Shown here one piece after another: positions 9,464 through 17,094 of a DNA stretch of 64,000 nucleotides. The notes beneath the pieces are model-generated. The model was given only the letters and a program-made list of their open reading frames with translations. It did no database searches and had not been told where the DNA came from. Position numbers and translations under genes: made by a program. How positions within the stretch are numbered: position 1 is the first letter of the stretch; each line of letters begins with the position of its first letter. Source of the stretch: Prolixibacter denitrificans (GTDB lineage Bacteria > Bacteroidota > Bacteroidia > Bacteroidales > Prolixibacteraceae); contig NZ_PYGC01000003.1 in the NCBI RefSeq assembly GCF_003014495.1, positions 186,001 through 250,000 of the forward strand. The letters run 5' to 3'.

Positions 9464-9843
9464 CTATAAATTTGGCTACTTCCGTTAGTGGTGTTTCGAG
9501 TTTACGGAGAAGTATAGCAGAAGCAGCGGACTTCCACTTATTGACACTGACGAAATTCACAAATAATCACAGATGATGGGAAAATTTTAAATGATGAATG
9601 ATGCCCAGAATAGTCGGGGTTGAATTATGCTTCGAGATCGTTGTGGAGAAAGGGTTCACACGTTTCTTTTGCCACCGTTGCGAAAATCTTTGCGCTTTTT
9701 GCGTGAAACTTTTCTAACCACTAAGGCCCCTAAGAATTCCACAACGGGCACAAATAAAAGTCACCTCGAAGCCTAACCATAGTAACAACAGTAACGATAG
9801 GAACCACAGAAAACGCGCGGCGCAACCTGAAATCCTTCCAGAA

Positions 9844-10197
9844 TTAGCTCATTTGCCCTAGAACCGATTTCAACACAAGCGCGTGGTTGTGAATCGGGTC
9901 CTTCGCCGCATAAACCAAGACAAGGTGGCCATATTGAGCCTCCAGCTTTTTCAATCGCTGCAGCTCATCTTCCTTTTGTGACAACTCCCGTGCATAATAC
10001 TGCGAAAATTCGTCCCACCGTCTTTCCTTATCCTGATGAAACCACTGCCGCAATTCCTTCCCCGGGGTAATTTCCTTGTTCCACTCATCCCAGAAGGCTG
10101 CATCCTTCGAAATTCCGCGGGGCCAAAGCCTGTCAACCAAAACACTGTAGGAACAGCCGGGAACTGCTCCTTGGTATACCCTGCGAATCGTAATCAT
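9844..10197 (-). CDS. DUF488 family protein (YeaO-like)
   Basis: A 117-residue cytoplasmic protein with the DUF488 signature: VDRLWPRGISKD (about 22-33), WNKEITPGKELRQWF and RWDEFSQYY. The molecular function of the family is not established. The start is 3 bp downstream of the racemase stop, so the two genes are almost certainly co-transcribed. The combination gives no clear pathway. Confidence 0.88.
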   Translation of the reverse strand: MITIRRVYQGAVPGCSYSVLVDRLWPRGISKDAAFWDEWNKEITPGKELRQWFHQDKERRWDEFSQYYARELSQKEDELQRLKKLEAQYGHLVLVYAAKDPIHNHALVLKSVLGQMS

Positions 10198-10200
10198 GGA

Positions 10201-10902
10201 TTATCCTTTTTCACGACAGTATTTCGCGATGGCTTCCACGTGAACCTTCGTCGTATTCAACACAGGAACACCTGCATAGCGCTCCTCATCCAGAATCAAC
10301 GGTAGTTCGGTACAACCAAGGATGATCGAATCGATGCCCTGTTCCCGAACCATCTTTTCAATGATATTCACCAATAACTGTCGGGTTTCCTCTTTGAAAA
10401 TACCCAGTTCAATCTCGCTGAAGAGCTTGTTGTCGATTACGTTTCGGTCGTTCTCACCGGGCAACACCACTTCGAGGTTTTTTCGACTGAAAACATCCGC
10501 GTAAAAGGTCGCTTTCATTGTTAAGCCGGTACCAAACAGCCCGGGACGCTTCAAGCCTATTCGCTCCACTTCATCGCGGGTCGCCTCCACAATGCTGAGC
10601 AGAGGAATGCCCGACCGTTCCCTCAATGCATCGAATAACTGATGAGGGGTATTGGCACTCAGGGCGGCAAAATCGGCCCCCGCCCTCTCCAGCTTGTCAA
10701 TCTTTTCGGCCAGGTAATCCGTTGCCTCCTCGTACCGCTCCTCACGCATCAGCCCAATGAAAAAAGACATATTCACACTGTAAACAATGATCTCGGGGTA
10801 ATTCAGATCGCCATCGCCTGTCTTAAATGCATCGATGAGTTCTTTGTAATAATCAACCGTTGCTTCCGGTCCCAGTCCTCCGATAATTCCTATTTTCTTC
10901 AT
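10201..10902 (-). CDS. Aspartate/glutamate racemase family protein (YgeA-like)
   Basis: Cofactor-independent amino-acid racemases of this family use two opposed acid/base residues, usually both Cys. I start at ATG 10902, giving MKKIGIIGGLGPEAT. The longer frame to 10980 adds 26 residues without family character. The protein is 233 residues. The first catalytic position is Thr85 in SANTPH and the second is Cys197 in LGCTELP. This is the Thr/Cys arrangement known for E. coli YgeA, rather than Cys/Cys. Substrate specificity cannot be read from the sequence, but broad L-Asp/L-Glu activity is plausible. Confidence 0.88.
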   Translation of the reverse strand: MKKIGIIGGLGPEATVDYYKELIDAFKTGDGDLNYPEIIVYSVNMSFFIGLMREERYEEATDYLAEKIDKLERAGADFAALSANTPHQLFDALRERSGIPLLSIVEATRDEVERIGLKRPGLFGTGLTMKATFYADVFSRKNLEVVLPGENDRNVIDNKLFSEIELGIFKEETRQLLVNIIEKMVREQGIDSIILGCTELPLILDEERYAGVPVLNTTKVHVEAIAKYCREKG

Positions 10903-11298
10903 GAATCGATGATGGTCATATGTTGATTGGCTACCGCCCCCCGGGTATCTTCGGCCGCAGGACTCGGTTTGCAAAATCATTCAATTTTTACCGTAAAGGT
11001 ATCATTTCAGGAATAAAGGACAATAAAGTCTTTTATAAAAAGAACGAAATCCTAAACAATAATCAAACGGTGGATGGTCAAAGGAAAATGGAGAGAGAAA
11101 CGGAGTCCCAAAGTGTTCTGAGCATGATTTCCATAACAGACTTGCCCACGGAGTCAAATAACAGGAACCAAGGATAAAAATGTCAAGGTTAAAGACTTGT
11201 CTCATTTCTGGAATCTCATGTCCGGAGTCTTTTCTTAACCTGCTCCAGCAACATATCATCACCATTGACTGTTAACCTGATATCTGTATGACAAATAA
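10903..11298. other. 396-bp divergent intergenic region
   Basis: This separates the minus-strand racemase pair from the plus-strand Crp/Fnr gene and must hold both promoters. I see no exact TAnnTTTG box, no strong hairpin and no convincing small gene. Confidence 0.5.
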
Positions 11299-11886
11299 AT
11301 GTCCATGAAGGCTTCAACCAACCACAAACTGCTTTACTACCTCAACAATTGGGTGGATATCACCGAACAGGAGGAAGCGATTATCCTTTCGGCCTTCGAA
11401 CCAACTTCGATCAAAAAGAAAAAGGATCTGTTGGTTCCCGGCGAGGTTTGCCGATATGTCTATTTCGTAACGAAAGGTGGTTTGCGGTCTTATTTCGTCG
11501 ATTCGAAAGGGGTAGAACATATCTATCAAATCAGGCTGGACAACAGCTGGATTTCAGACCTCGAAAGTTTCTTTTCCCAACGTCCGTCCAAATACTACAT
11601 CGAGGCGATGGAAGATACGCAAATGCTCCGCATCTCGCATGAGCGCCTGGAACAGCTTTACCACGAAGTGCCCAAACTGGAACGCTACTTCCGCATCCTG
11701 TTTCAGAAAGCCTACATCAATGCCCTGGAACGACTGAACGCCACCATGTGGGAATCGGCTGTTGAGCGGTACAACGATATGCTGAAAGAACATTCCGACA
11801 TCTTCCAGCGCGTACCGCTGACCTACATTGCCTCCTACCTGGGCATCACCCCGGAGAGCCTGAGCCGTATCCGAAAGAAGAAGTAG
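11299..11886 (+). CDS. Crp/Fnr-family transcriptional regulator
   Basis: A 195-residue protein. A cyclic-nucleotide-binding-type beta-barrel spans about residues 15-110, with LVPGEVCRYVYFVTKGGLR in the jelly roll. A long dimer helix follows, then a short winged helix with RVPLTYIASYLGITPESLSR near the C-terminus. The Cys pattern of true Fnr is absent, and I do not see a canonical cAMP phosphate-binding cassette (RGE..A), so the effector is unknown. ATG 11305 (residue 3) is an alternative start. It precedes the LigB dioxygenase and quinone-reductase genes on the same strand and is a reasonable candidate for their regulator. Confidence 0.88.
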   Translation: MSMKASTNHKLLYYLNNWVDITEQEEAIILSAFEPTSIKKKKDLLVPGEVCRYVYFVTKGGLRSYFVDSKGVEHIYQIRLDNSWISDLESFFSQRPSKYYIEAMEDTQMLRISHERLEQLYHEVPKLERYFRILFQKAYINALERLNATMWESAVERYNDMLKEHSDIFQRVPLTYIASYLGITPESLSRIRKKK

Positions 11887-11979
11887 ACCGACAAAAAACG
11901 AGGCCCTCACTCCTTTTTCCTAACCTGCATCAAGTTCATTTCTTATCATAGATCAAGTGTACGAGGCCTGTACCCGCCG

Positions 11980-11987
11980 TACCTTTG
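11980..11987 (+). promoter_or_regulatory. -7 promoter box for the dioxygenase gene
   Basis: TACCTTTG matches TAnnTTTG exactly and lies 73 bp before the ATG at 12060. No clear TTTG -33 box is at the expected distance, which would fit an activator-dependent promoter. Confidence 0.45.
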
Positions 11988-12059
11988 TACCTGATGATTG
12001 ACCATCGGACGATAACATTTTTTAGAAAACGTCACCGTTGGTCAAACCGTAAAGAGAAT

Positions 12060-12944
12060 ATGAACAGGAAAGCATTCGTCAAACGACTTTTGGCAGCAAT
12101 GCCAATAACATTTACAGCAATGAAATTAAATGCACTACATAACATCACCGATTCGTTGGAGAACACGCCCAAAATGCCCGTTCTTTTCGTGGGGCACGGC
12201 AGTCCGATGAATGCGATTGAGGAGAACGAATTTGTCAGCGGATTTCGAAAAGTGTCGACCGGGATCGAAACGCCCAAAGCCATTGTGGTTGTTTCGGCCC
12301 ATTGGGAAACACAGGGAACCCGGGTAACCGCCATGGAACATCCGCCTACCATTCATGATTTTGGCGGCTTCCCGAAAGCGCTCTACGAGGTGCAATATCC
12401 GGCACCGGGGATGCCACAACTGGCAGAGGAAGTAAAAGGGCTGGCCCATACCACCGATGTCCATCTCGACGATAAATGGGGACTCGATCATGGCGCGTGG
12501 TCGGTTATCCGGCACATGTACCCCAAGGCCGACATCCCGGTGATACAAATCAGCCTCGATTATTACAAGAATCCGCAGGAACATTATGCACTGGCCAAAG
12601 AGTTGGCTCAACTGCGGCAAAAGGGTATCCTGGTTGTTGGAAGCGGTAACATCGTGCATAATCTCCGGATGGTCCGTTGGGACAAGCTGAACGAGAACTA
12701 CGGTTACGACTGGGCCCTTGAGGCAAACGAGAAAATGAAACAATGGATTCTGGACGGGAATCACGCCGCGTTGATGGACTTTTCGAAACAGGGTACAGCC
12801 TTCAACCTCTCGATTCCGACACCGGAGCATTTCCTGCCCTTGCTGTATGCGCTGGCCCTTCAGGATAAGAAAGACGACATCACCCTTTTTAACGATGAAC
12901 CCCTTGGCGGTTCGTTATCGATGACCTCGGTAAAAATCGGGTAA
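12060..12944 (+). CDS. ygiD: LigB-family extradiol dioxygenase, 4,5-DOPA dioxygenase-like (YgiD)
   Basis: Members of this family cleave catechol rings such as L-DOPA with a non-haem metal; the E. coli homologue is YgiD. I prefer ATG 12060 (MNRKAFVKRLL) over an in-frame ATG at 11985, because 11985 lies within the promoter box. The product is 294 residues. Metal and catalytic His residues sit in GHGSP (45-49), HWET (81-84), TIHDFGGFP (97-105), GLDHGAW and PEHFLPLLY near the C-terminus. The first about 25 residues are basic then hydrophobic, so a signal or anchor segment is possible. It is followed after 40 bp by the quinone reductase. Confidence 0.88.
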   Translation: MNRKAFVKRLLAAMPITFTAMKLNALHNITDSLENTPKMPVLFVGHGSPMNAIEENEFVSGFRKVSTGIETPKAIVVVSAHWETQGTRVTAMEHPPTIHDFGGFPKALYEVQYPAPGMPQLAEEVKGLAHTTDVHLDDKWGLDHGAWSVIRHMYPKADIPVIQISLDYYKNPQEHYALAKELAQLRQKGILVVGSGNIVHNLRMVRWDKLNENYGYDWALEANEKMKQWILDGNHAALMDFSKQGTAFNLSIPTPEHFLPLLYALALQDKKDDITLFNDEPLGGSLSMTSVKIG

Positions 12945-12984
12945 GAGGGAAACAAATAATAGTAACATTAAAACGTATCAGAAA

Positions 12985-13830
12985 ATGAAAATAGCAGTAA
13001 CAGGAGCAACAGGCCAGTTAGGAAGCCTGGTTGTTGAACAATTGAAGAAAAGAGTAGCAAGTGAGAACCTGGTAGCCTTGGTACGCAGCCCTGAAAAGGC
13101 AGCCAAGCTGGGTATTGAAGCCCGTGCGTTTGACTATAACCAACCGGAAGGTTTGAGTGATGCATTGAACGGCATCGATCGGCTGGTGTTGATTTCAGGT
13201 AGTGAAATCGGGCAACGGGCCCGGCAACATGCCAACGTAATTGAAGCGGCTAAGAAAGCCGGCGTACAATGGATTGTTTATACCAGCCTGCTTCACGCCG
13301 ATACTTCGTCGCTGAACCTGGCGGGAGAACACATCGCCACCGAGAAAGCGCTGAAGGAATCAGGTATTGCACATACGGTTCTTCGCAACGGATGGTATAC
13401 CGAGAACTATACTGCTTCCATCGAAGGAGCACTGGGGGCCGGAGCATTTGTCGGTAGTGCCGGCAATGGTAAAATTGCCTCTGCCACCCGTGCTGACTAT
13501 GCCGAGGCAGCAGCAGTTGCCGTTACCGACGAGCGTCACAAGGGAAAAGTGTACGAACTGGCCGGTGACAAAGCGTACACATTAACCGACCTCGCAGCTG
13601 AAATTTCAAAGCAAAGCGGAAAGGACCTTCCGTACAACAATCTGCCGGAAGCCGAATATGCCAATATCCTGAAGCAAGTGGGCTTACCCGACATGTTTGC
13701 CGGGGCCATCGCCAGCTGGGATACCGGAGCATCGAAAGGTGATTTGTTCGACGACTCCCGTCAGCTTTCCCAATTGATCGGAAGGCCGACCACTCCGCTC
13801 GCTGATGCCGTGAAGGCTGCGCTGAAATAA
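12985..13830 (+). CDS. ytfG: NAD(P)H quinone oxidoreductase-like SDR/NmrA protein (YtfG/QOR2-like)
   Basis: A 281-residue atypical short-chain dehydrogenase. The Rossmann motif GATGQLGS is at 7-14. YTSLLHA and ATEKALKESG follow, and the family stretch LRNGWYTENY is clear. E. coli YtfG (QOR2) reduces quinones with NADPH. The gene lies directly behind the catechol dioxygenase gene. Together the two suggest handling of catechols and the quinones they form on oxidation. This is inference from neighbourhood and family. Confidence 0.88.
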   Translation: MKIAVTGATGQLGSLVVEQLKKRVASENLVALVRSPEKAAKLGIEARAFDYNQPEGLSDALNGIDRLVLISGSEIGQRARQHANVIEAAKKAGVQWIVYTSLLHADTSSLNLAGEHIATEKALKESGIAHTVLRNGWYTENYTASIEGALGAGAFVGSAGNGKIASATRADYAEAAAVAVTDERHKGKVYELAGDKAYTLTDLAAEISKQSGKDLPYNNLPEAEYANILKQVGLPDMFAGAIASWDTGASKGDLFDDSRQLSQLIGRPTTPLADAVKAALK

Positions 13831-13852
13831 TCTTATTCATAAAGTACTTGAT

Positions 13853-13899
13853 CAATTCTGTTTGCCTGATCTGGTTTCCGGGGATGGCAGACAGAATTG
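13853..13899 (+). repeat. Long hairpin downstream of the quinone reductase gene
   Basis: The arms 13853-13866 (CAATTCTGTTTGCC) and 13886-13899 (GGCAGACAGAATTG) pair over 14 bp with one G:U wobble, around a 19-base loop. No T-tract follows, so it is not a standard terminator. It could be an mRNA-stabilising structure or the operator of the next gene. Confidence 0.55.
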
Positions 13900-13967
13900 T
13901 TGTATGAAGCTATCTGAGAGGAAGAAAAATCATCGCTCTTCTCAATCTTACACCAACAGATATTACC

Positions 13968-14468
13968 ATGAAAGACCAGGAACGAATTCAGAAGATTACA
14001 GAGCAATATGCCGGAGCGGTTCGCCTGTTGGCTATCGAAAAGGAGATTCTTCGTTTTCAATTCCTGGTAAATCATTCGTTACAGAAAGAAATCACCCTGG
14101 AAGCGGGATACCAAACCATTGCCAACCGGTTTTTCCAACAAGACATTCCCACCGAGGCCGAAACCGAGTACGCCATTAACTACATCGAAGATGAGTTGAT
14201 GAGCAGCAAAGATTTGTTGAACAGGAATGAGATACTGATTTCTTCCGATGAACACATGGCAGAAGTATTCCGCAAAAACGACTTCGCTCAAAGCAGGTAC
14301 TCCCGCCGGGAAGTGGAAAGTCTTTTCAGCCAATATGCATCCATCATCACGGGGCGACCGTCCTCACTAAACCGCCAGTCTGTTACCCGGGAAGATTTTG
14401 CCACCATTCTCCTGCTGCGCGAAATCACCCATCACCTGGGTTTTGAAGCCATCGATCTGGTTGGTTAA
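13968..14468 (+). CDS. Hypothetical protein
   Basis: 166 residues that I cannot assign to a family. The protein is soluble, mostly helical and charged, without signal peptide or Cys motifs. Acidic helical stretches such as TEAETEYAINYIEDELM lie near the centre. Codon use resembles the neighbouring core genes rather than the AT-rich genes that follow. It is the last core-like plus-strand gene before the cassette-like array. Confidence 0.7.
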   Translation: MKDQERIQKITEQYAGAVRLLAIEKEILRFQFLVNHSLQKEITLEAGYQTIANRFFQQDIPTEAETEYAINYIEDELMSSKDLLNRNEILISSDEHMAEVFRKNDFAQSRYSRREVESLFSQYASIITGRPSSLNRQSVTREDFATILLLREITHHLGFEAIDLVG

Positions 14469-14546
14469 GACAGGAATGCCAGAAAACACTTCTAGCAAAT
14501 TCAGAAAGTTTTTTATTACCTTGAAGTGCCTTAACAAACCAACTAA

Positions 14547-14591
14547 ATGAAAATTGACCGAAGCAAATTGAAAAGATCAAGAAGCCGTTAG
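14547..14591 (+). pseudogene. Possible truncated 5' end of a gene at the array boundary
   Basis: A 14-codon frame, MKIDRSKLKRSRSR, whose stop codon TAG lies inside GTTAGAT (14587-14593). That heptamer matches the integron core GTTRRRY. It looks like the start of a gene cut off where the array begins. It is very short, so this stays tentative. Confidence 0.3.
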
Positions 14592-14606
14592 ATGACATAT
14601 TTAATA

Positions 14607-14972
14607 ATGAAGAAAAGACTTAAAATATATACTTCAATTCTTTTCACCATTGTAACTCTCCTACTAATAATAAGTTGTAGTCACAATAAAAAATTCGATT
14701 CAGCTAAGTGGAAACAAAAGGGATTGGATTGGCAGATGACTGATGTAAGAGAAAATATAGTTGATGACCTAATAAACAGTGACACGATTATTGGAAAGAG
14801 TAAGGAAGCGGTTATTGAACTATTAGGACAACCAGAAACCCAAAGTAAGAATAAATTAAAATACTTGATAAGAGAAAAGTACAGCTCCGATATTGATCCC
14901 GATTACATTTCAAATTTGAAAGTTGAATTTGACAACGATGGACGAGCAACAAAATGTGAAATTGAGAAATAA
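14607..14972 (+). CDS. Small lipoprotein with possible BamE/SmpA-like fold
   Basis: The start at ATG 14607 gives MKKRLKIYTSILF, a hydrophobic run and the lipobox IISC. An in-frame ATG at 14592 only adds MTYLI. The mature part is about 95 residues. IGKSKEAVIELLGQPETQ followed by a beta-rich end resembles the small two-layer BamE/SmpA fold seen in many orphan lipoproteins, but this is fold-level resemblance only. The gene is AT-rich and begins just after a GTTAGAT box. The attC-like site 1 starts 8 bp after its stop. Confidence 0.75.
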   Translation: MKKRLKIYTSILFTIVTLLLIISCSHNKKFDSAKWKQKGLDWQMTDVRENIVDDLINSDTIIGKSKEAVIELLGQPETQSKNKLKYLIREKYSSDIDPDYISNLKVEFDNDGRATKCEIEK

Positions 14973-14979
14973 AAACGAG

Positions 14980-15056
14980 ACCTAACAATTTTATCATATG
15001 CAGGCTGGGCCTTTAAATCTTAGGGCCGAACGAACGCATACAAGTGATCGTTAGGG
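14980..15056 (+). repeat. attC-like site 1
   Basis: The left box ACCTAAC (14980-14986) fits RYYYAAC. The right box GTTAGGG (15050-15056) fits GTTRRR with the last base off. The inner pair is TATGC (14997-15001) with GCATA (15036-15040). The right end, CATACAAGTGATCGTTA, recurs in later sites. The internal section GGGCCTTTAAATCTTAGGGCC can fold. Confidence 0.6.
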
Positions 15057-15089
15057 TGAATAAGCACTAAACCACTAGCAATAAATTAA

Positions 15090-15659
15090 ATGAAAAACAT
15101 TTTCTTTATATCAACTTTTCTTCTATTGACTTCATTTCAAGGTGAACGTAGAATGTCGATCGCAAAATTTGTAACGAGTCAATTTGATCAATATGAACTA
15201 GAAGAAAGCTATATGTCAGATAATTTTGTGAAATCAATTGAAAAACAGAATCTACACTTATATAGCGACAGAATTTTATTAAAAGCTAAAGAGTCTCACA
15301 AGAATAAAAATAGTTATGACAAGCCAATTTTTACACGTATTCAATTGTGGCAATTTTACTTTGAAAGTAAAGAAAAATGCAATCAAGCATTTGACTCTTT
15401 ATTGAAATGTTTTCCCAATGATTGTGCTGAAATCGAAAAGGGAAAAAACCAATCGATAAAAGTGACTCCATCTATATGGGTATTTTGTGACAGCGAAATT
15501 TACGTTGCAAGAACATCGTGCGAACATGTAGATGAAAAATGGGAAGCATTTAAAAAAGACTTTGCATTCACATTCGCAGAAGAAAATTCTAAGATAATAG
15601 TAACTGAATGTGGAAAACTCAAATGGACAACAAAAGAAGAAATTAAAAACGCACCCTAA
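15090..15659 (+). CDS. Exported hypothetical protein (array gene 2)
   Basis: 189 residues with a signal-like N-terminus (MKNIFFISTFLLLTSFQG). The rest is charged and AT-rich in codon use, with four Cys in the second half (KCNQ, KCFPNDC, FCDS), suggesting disulfides in the periplasm. No family is recognised. The stop codon TAA (15657-15659) is embedded in the left box of site 2, the compact gene-site arrangement typical of gene cassettes. Confidence 0.75.
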   Translation: MKNIFFISTFLLLTSFQGERRMSIAKFVTSQFDQYELEESYMSDNFVKSIEKQNLHLYSDRILLKAKESHKNKNSYDKPIFTRIQLWQFYFESKEKCNQAFDSLLKCFPNDCAEIEKGKNQSIKVTPSIWVFCDSEIYVARTSCEHVDEKWEAFKKDFAFTFAEENSKIIVTECGKLKWTTKEEIKNAP

Positions 15660-15793
15660 CAAATTTATATGATAGGCGGGACCCCGAAGTCTCGGGGCGG
15701 TTTGACAAGTCAAATCAATGTTGCCACCTCCTGCGGGTCTGACTGGATTTCTGTTGGAAATCCCGCACGACCACATACAAGTGACCGTTACCA
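15654..15793 (+). repeat. attC-like site 2
   Basis: The left box CCCTAAC (15654-15660) pairs through TAAC with GTTA (15787-15790). The inner pair is TATATG (15666-15671) with CATA (15774-15777). The interior holds perfect hairpins: CCCCGA/TCGGGG (15682-15697), TTTGAC/GTCAAA (15701-15714) and GATTTC/GAAATC within GCGGG/CCCGC. A block TGTTGCCACCTCCTGCGGG and the right end CATACAAGTGACCGTTA are shared with other sites. Confidence 0.6.
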
Positions 15794-15804
15794 ACACTTT
15801 AAAT

Positions 15805-16356
15805 ATGGACAAACTACTACAAATAAAACCAGGAAAATTACTTCTATTGTATTTTGCAATAATCTTTATCTCGATTTTACTATTTATCGCTTGGGGGACA
15901 ATCGTTCCAGAGAAATTAATCTCATTTGGATTTACTCTTGTTGTTTTAAGCTGTATTGGAGGATACTTGTTTTGGATATATTTGATTTTATACGGATTTA
16001 AAACTATTGATAATAAAAATGGAATTGATAATAATCTGAAAACGTCCATTATAACTTTGCTGACAATTCTATTGAGTTTTATTGCATTTACGGTAATAAA
16101 TATGATTGATTTTGGAGAGAAGAATAAAGATATTCCTACTCTGATCAGTCTGATTATATCTCCAATATTGACGATGGCATTTATTCATATTATTACCAAA
16201 TTGACAAAAGGCTTTAAATTTTACGACAAAAATTCAAAACCAAATCTGTGGGACTATTTTGGAATAATATTTACATTAGGCTTCGGCCCACTTGGACTTT
16301 TAATGATGCACTCACATTTGAGGTTGATATTGAAAGACCAATACATGTTAAGATAA
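15805..16356 (+). CDS. Integral membrane hypothetical protein (array gene 3)
   Basis: 183 residues from ATG 15805. The in-frame extension to 15718 would read through repeat site 2 and is rejected. Four or five hydrophobic segments are visible: about 12-30, 37-60, 78-95, 108-127 and a short C-terminal one with FGPLGLLMM. The loops are Lys/Asn-rich. No family is recognised. The gene starts 15 bp after the GTTA box of site 2 and is markedly AT-rich. Confidence 0.75.
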   Translation: MDKLLQIKPGKLLLLYFAIIFISILLFIAWGTIVPEKLISFGFTLVVLSCIGGYLFWIYLILYGFKTIDNKNGIDNNLKTSIITLLTILLSFIAFTVINMIDFGEKNKDIPTLISLIISPILTMAFIHIITKLTKGFKFYDKNSKPNLWDYFGIIFTLGFGPLGLLMMHSHLRLILKDQYMLR

Positions 16357-16398
16357 AAACAGATTTAAATATTTGATGAGAAAAAAGCCAAAAACTAT

Positions 16399-16473
16399 TG
16401 GCAACAAATTGTAAATGGCAGGCGGGCCTCCGAACTCTCGGGATCGGTTTGACAAGCCAAACCAGTGTTGCCA
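16399..16473 (+). repeat. attC-like site 3 (short form)
   Basis: The outer pair TGGCAAC (16399-16405) and GTTGCCA (16467-16473) is perfect. The internal hairpins CCGA/TCGG (16430-16441) and GGTTTG/CAAACC (16446-16463) match those of sites 2 and 4. The later CTGCGGG block and the CATACAAGTGACCG end are absent, so this is a shorter or partly deleted copy. Confidence 0.55.
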
Positions 16474-16530
16474 CTAAAAACGACATACATTTATGACAAT
16501 AATTTTGACTAATCTAAACTGACAAATAAA

Positions 16531-17088
16531 ATGGAAATAGAATATACACTAAGTCGGACAGACTATATAGAATTTCAATTATTTGCTGCGACAAAATCAG
16601 AAACAATAAGAAAAAGCAGGAGAAAAGCAAGAAGCCGATTACCAATTATCTATTTGATACTTGGGACTATTCTGTTAGTGCTTGCAGACAAAGTCTTCTC
16701 AATATTATTCTATTTGATTGGAGTTTTATGGTATTTGTTATATCCAACTTTGTCAAAGAAAAGATATCTGAGATACTATGAAAAATATGCTGATGAAAAT
16801 TTTAAAAACCGATTTGATACATTGATAAAAGTGAGTTTTCCAGATGATCAAGAACTAATTGAGACTGTAGACCTTGAAGGTGAATCGAAGTTTAAAACTT
16901 CACAGATTGAAAAAATATTTGAGATAAATCGATTTTTCTACATCAAAATGAAATCTGGCTCTCACCTTATAATTCCAAAATACAAAATCGAGAATATTGA
17001 CAAGCTCAGAGAAGAACTGACAATGATTTCAGAGACAAAGAATCTTAAATTAGAAACAAATTTGGAAATTGATTTTTCTGATAATTAA
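16531..17088 (+). CDS. YcxB-like membrane protein (array gene 4)
   Basis: 185 residues with the YcxB-like layout. The N-terminal YTLSRTDYIEFQLF is followed by a basic stretch RKSRRKARSR, two transmembrane segments (about 37-70), and a C-terminal domain with FEINRFFYIKMKSG and LIIPKYKIEN, the family's C-terminal signature. Function is unknown. Such proteins occur widely as orphan membrane proteins. The gene is AT-rich and lies between sites 3 and 4. Confidence 0.8.
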   Translation: MEIEYTLSRTDYIEFQLFAATKSETIRKSRRKARSRLPIIYLILGTILLVLADKVFSILFYLIGVLWYLLYPTLSKKRYLRYYEKYADENFKNRFDTLIKVSFPDDQELIETVDLEGESKFKTSQIEKIFEINRFFYIKMKSGSHLIIPKYKIENIDKLREELTMISETKNLKLETNLEIDFSDN

Positions 17089-17094
17089 GAAATA

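Larger units (their letters stand above)
8864..9843. other. Gene-poor stretch of about 980 bp
   Basis: No convincing coding region is seen. A 60-codon frame near 9223-9405 has no recognisable features. The stretch holds the tkt upstream inverted repeat, a GC hairpin at 9450-9463, and low-complexity phrases such as TTGCGAAAATCTTTGCGC and CCACTAAGGCCCCTAAG (about 9680-9735). Phrases of that kind are common intergenic debris in Bacteroidota. It probably represents decayed sequence between two operons. Confidence 0.6.

Noticed and set aside
11941-11956. Fnr/Crp-type half-palindrome (TTATCATAGATCAAG) before the dioxygenase promoter
   Set aside because: Only the outer three bases on each side are symmetric and it matches neither the Fnr nor the Crp consensus well. 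Proximity to a Crp/Fnr gene alone is not enough.
15718-15804. Extended N-terminus of array gene 3
   Set aside because: The extra codons lie inside repeat site 2 and encode non-hydrophobic sequence unlike a protein start. ATG 15805 has normal spacing to the GTTA box.
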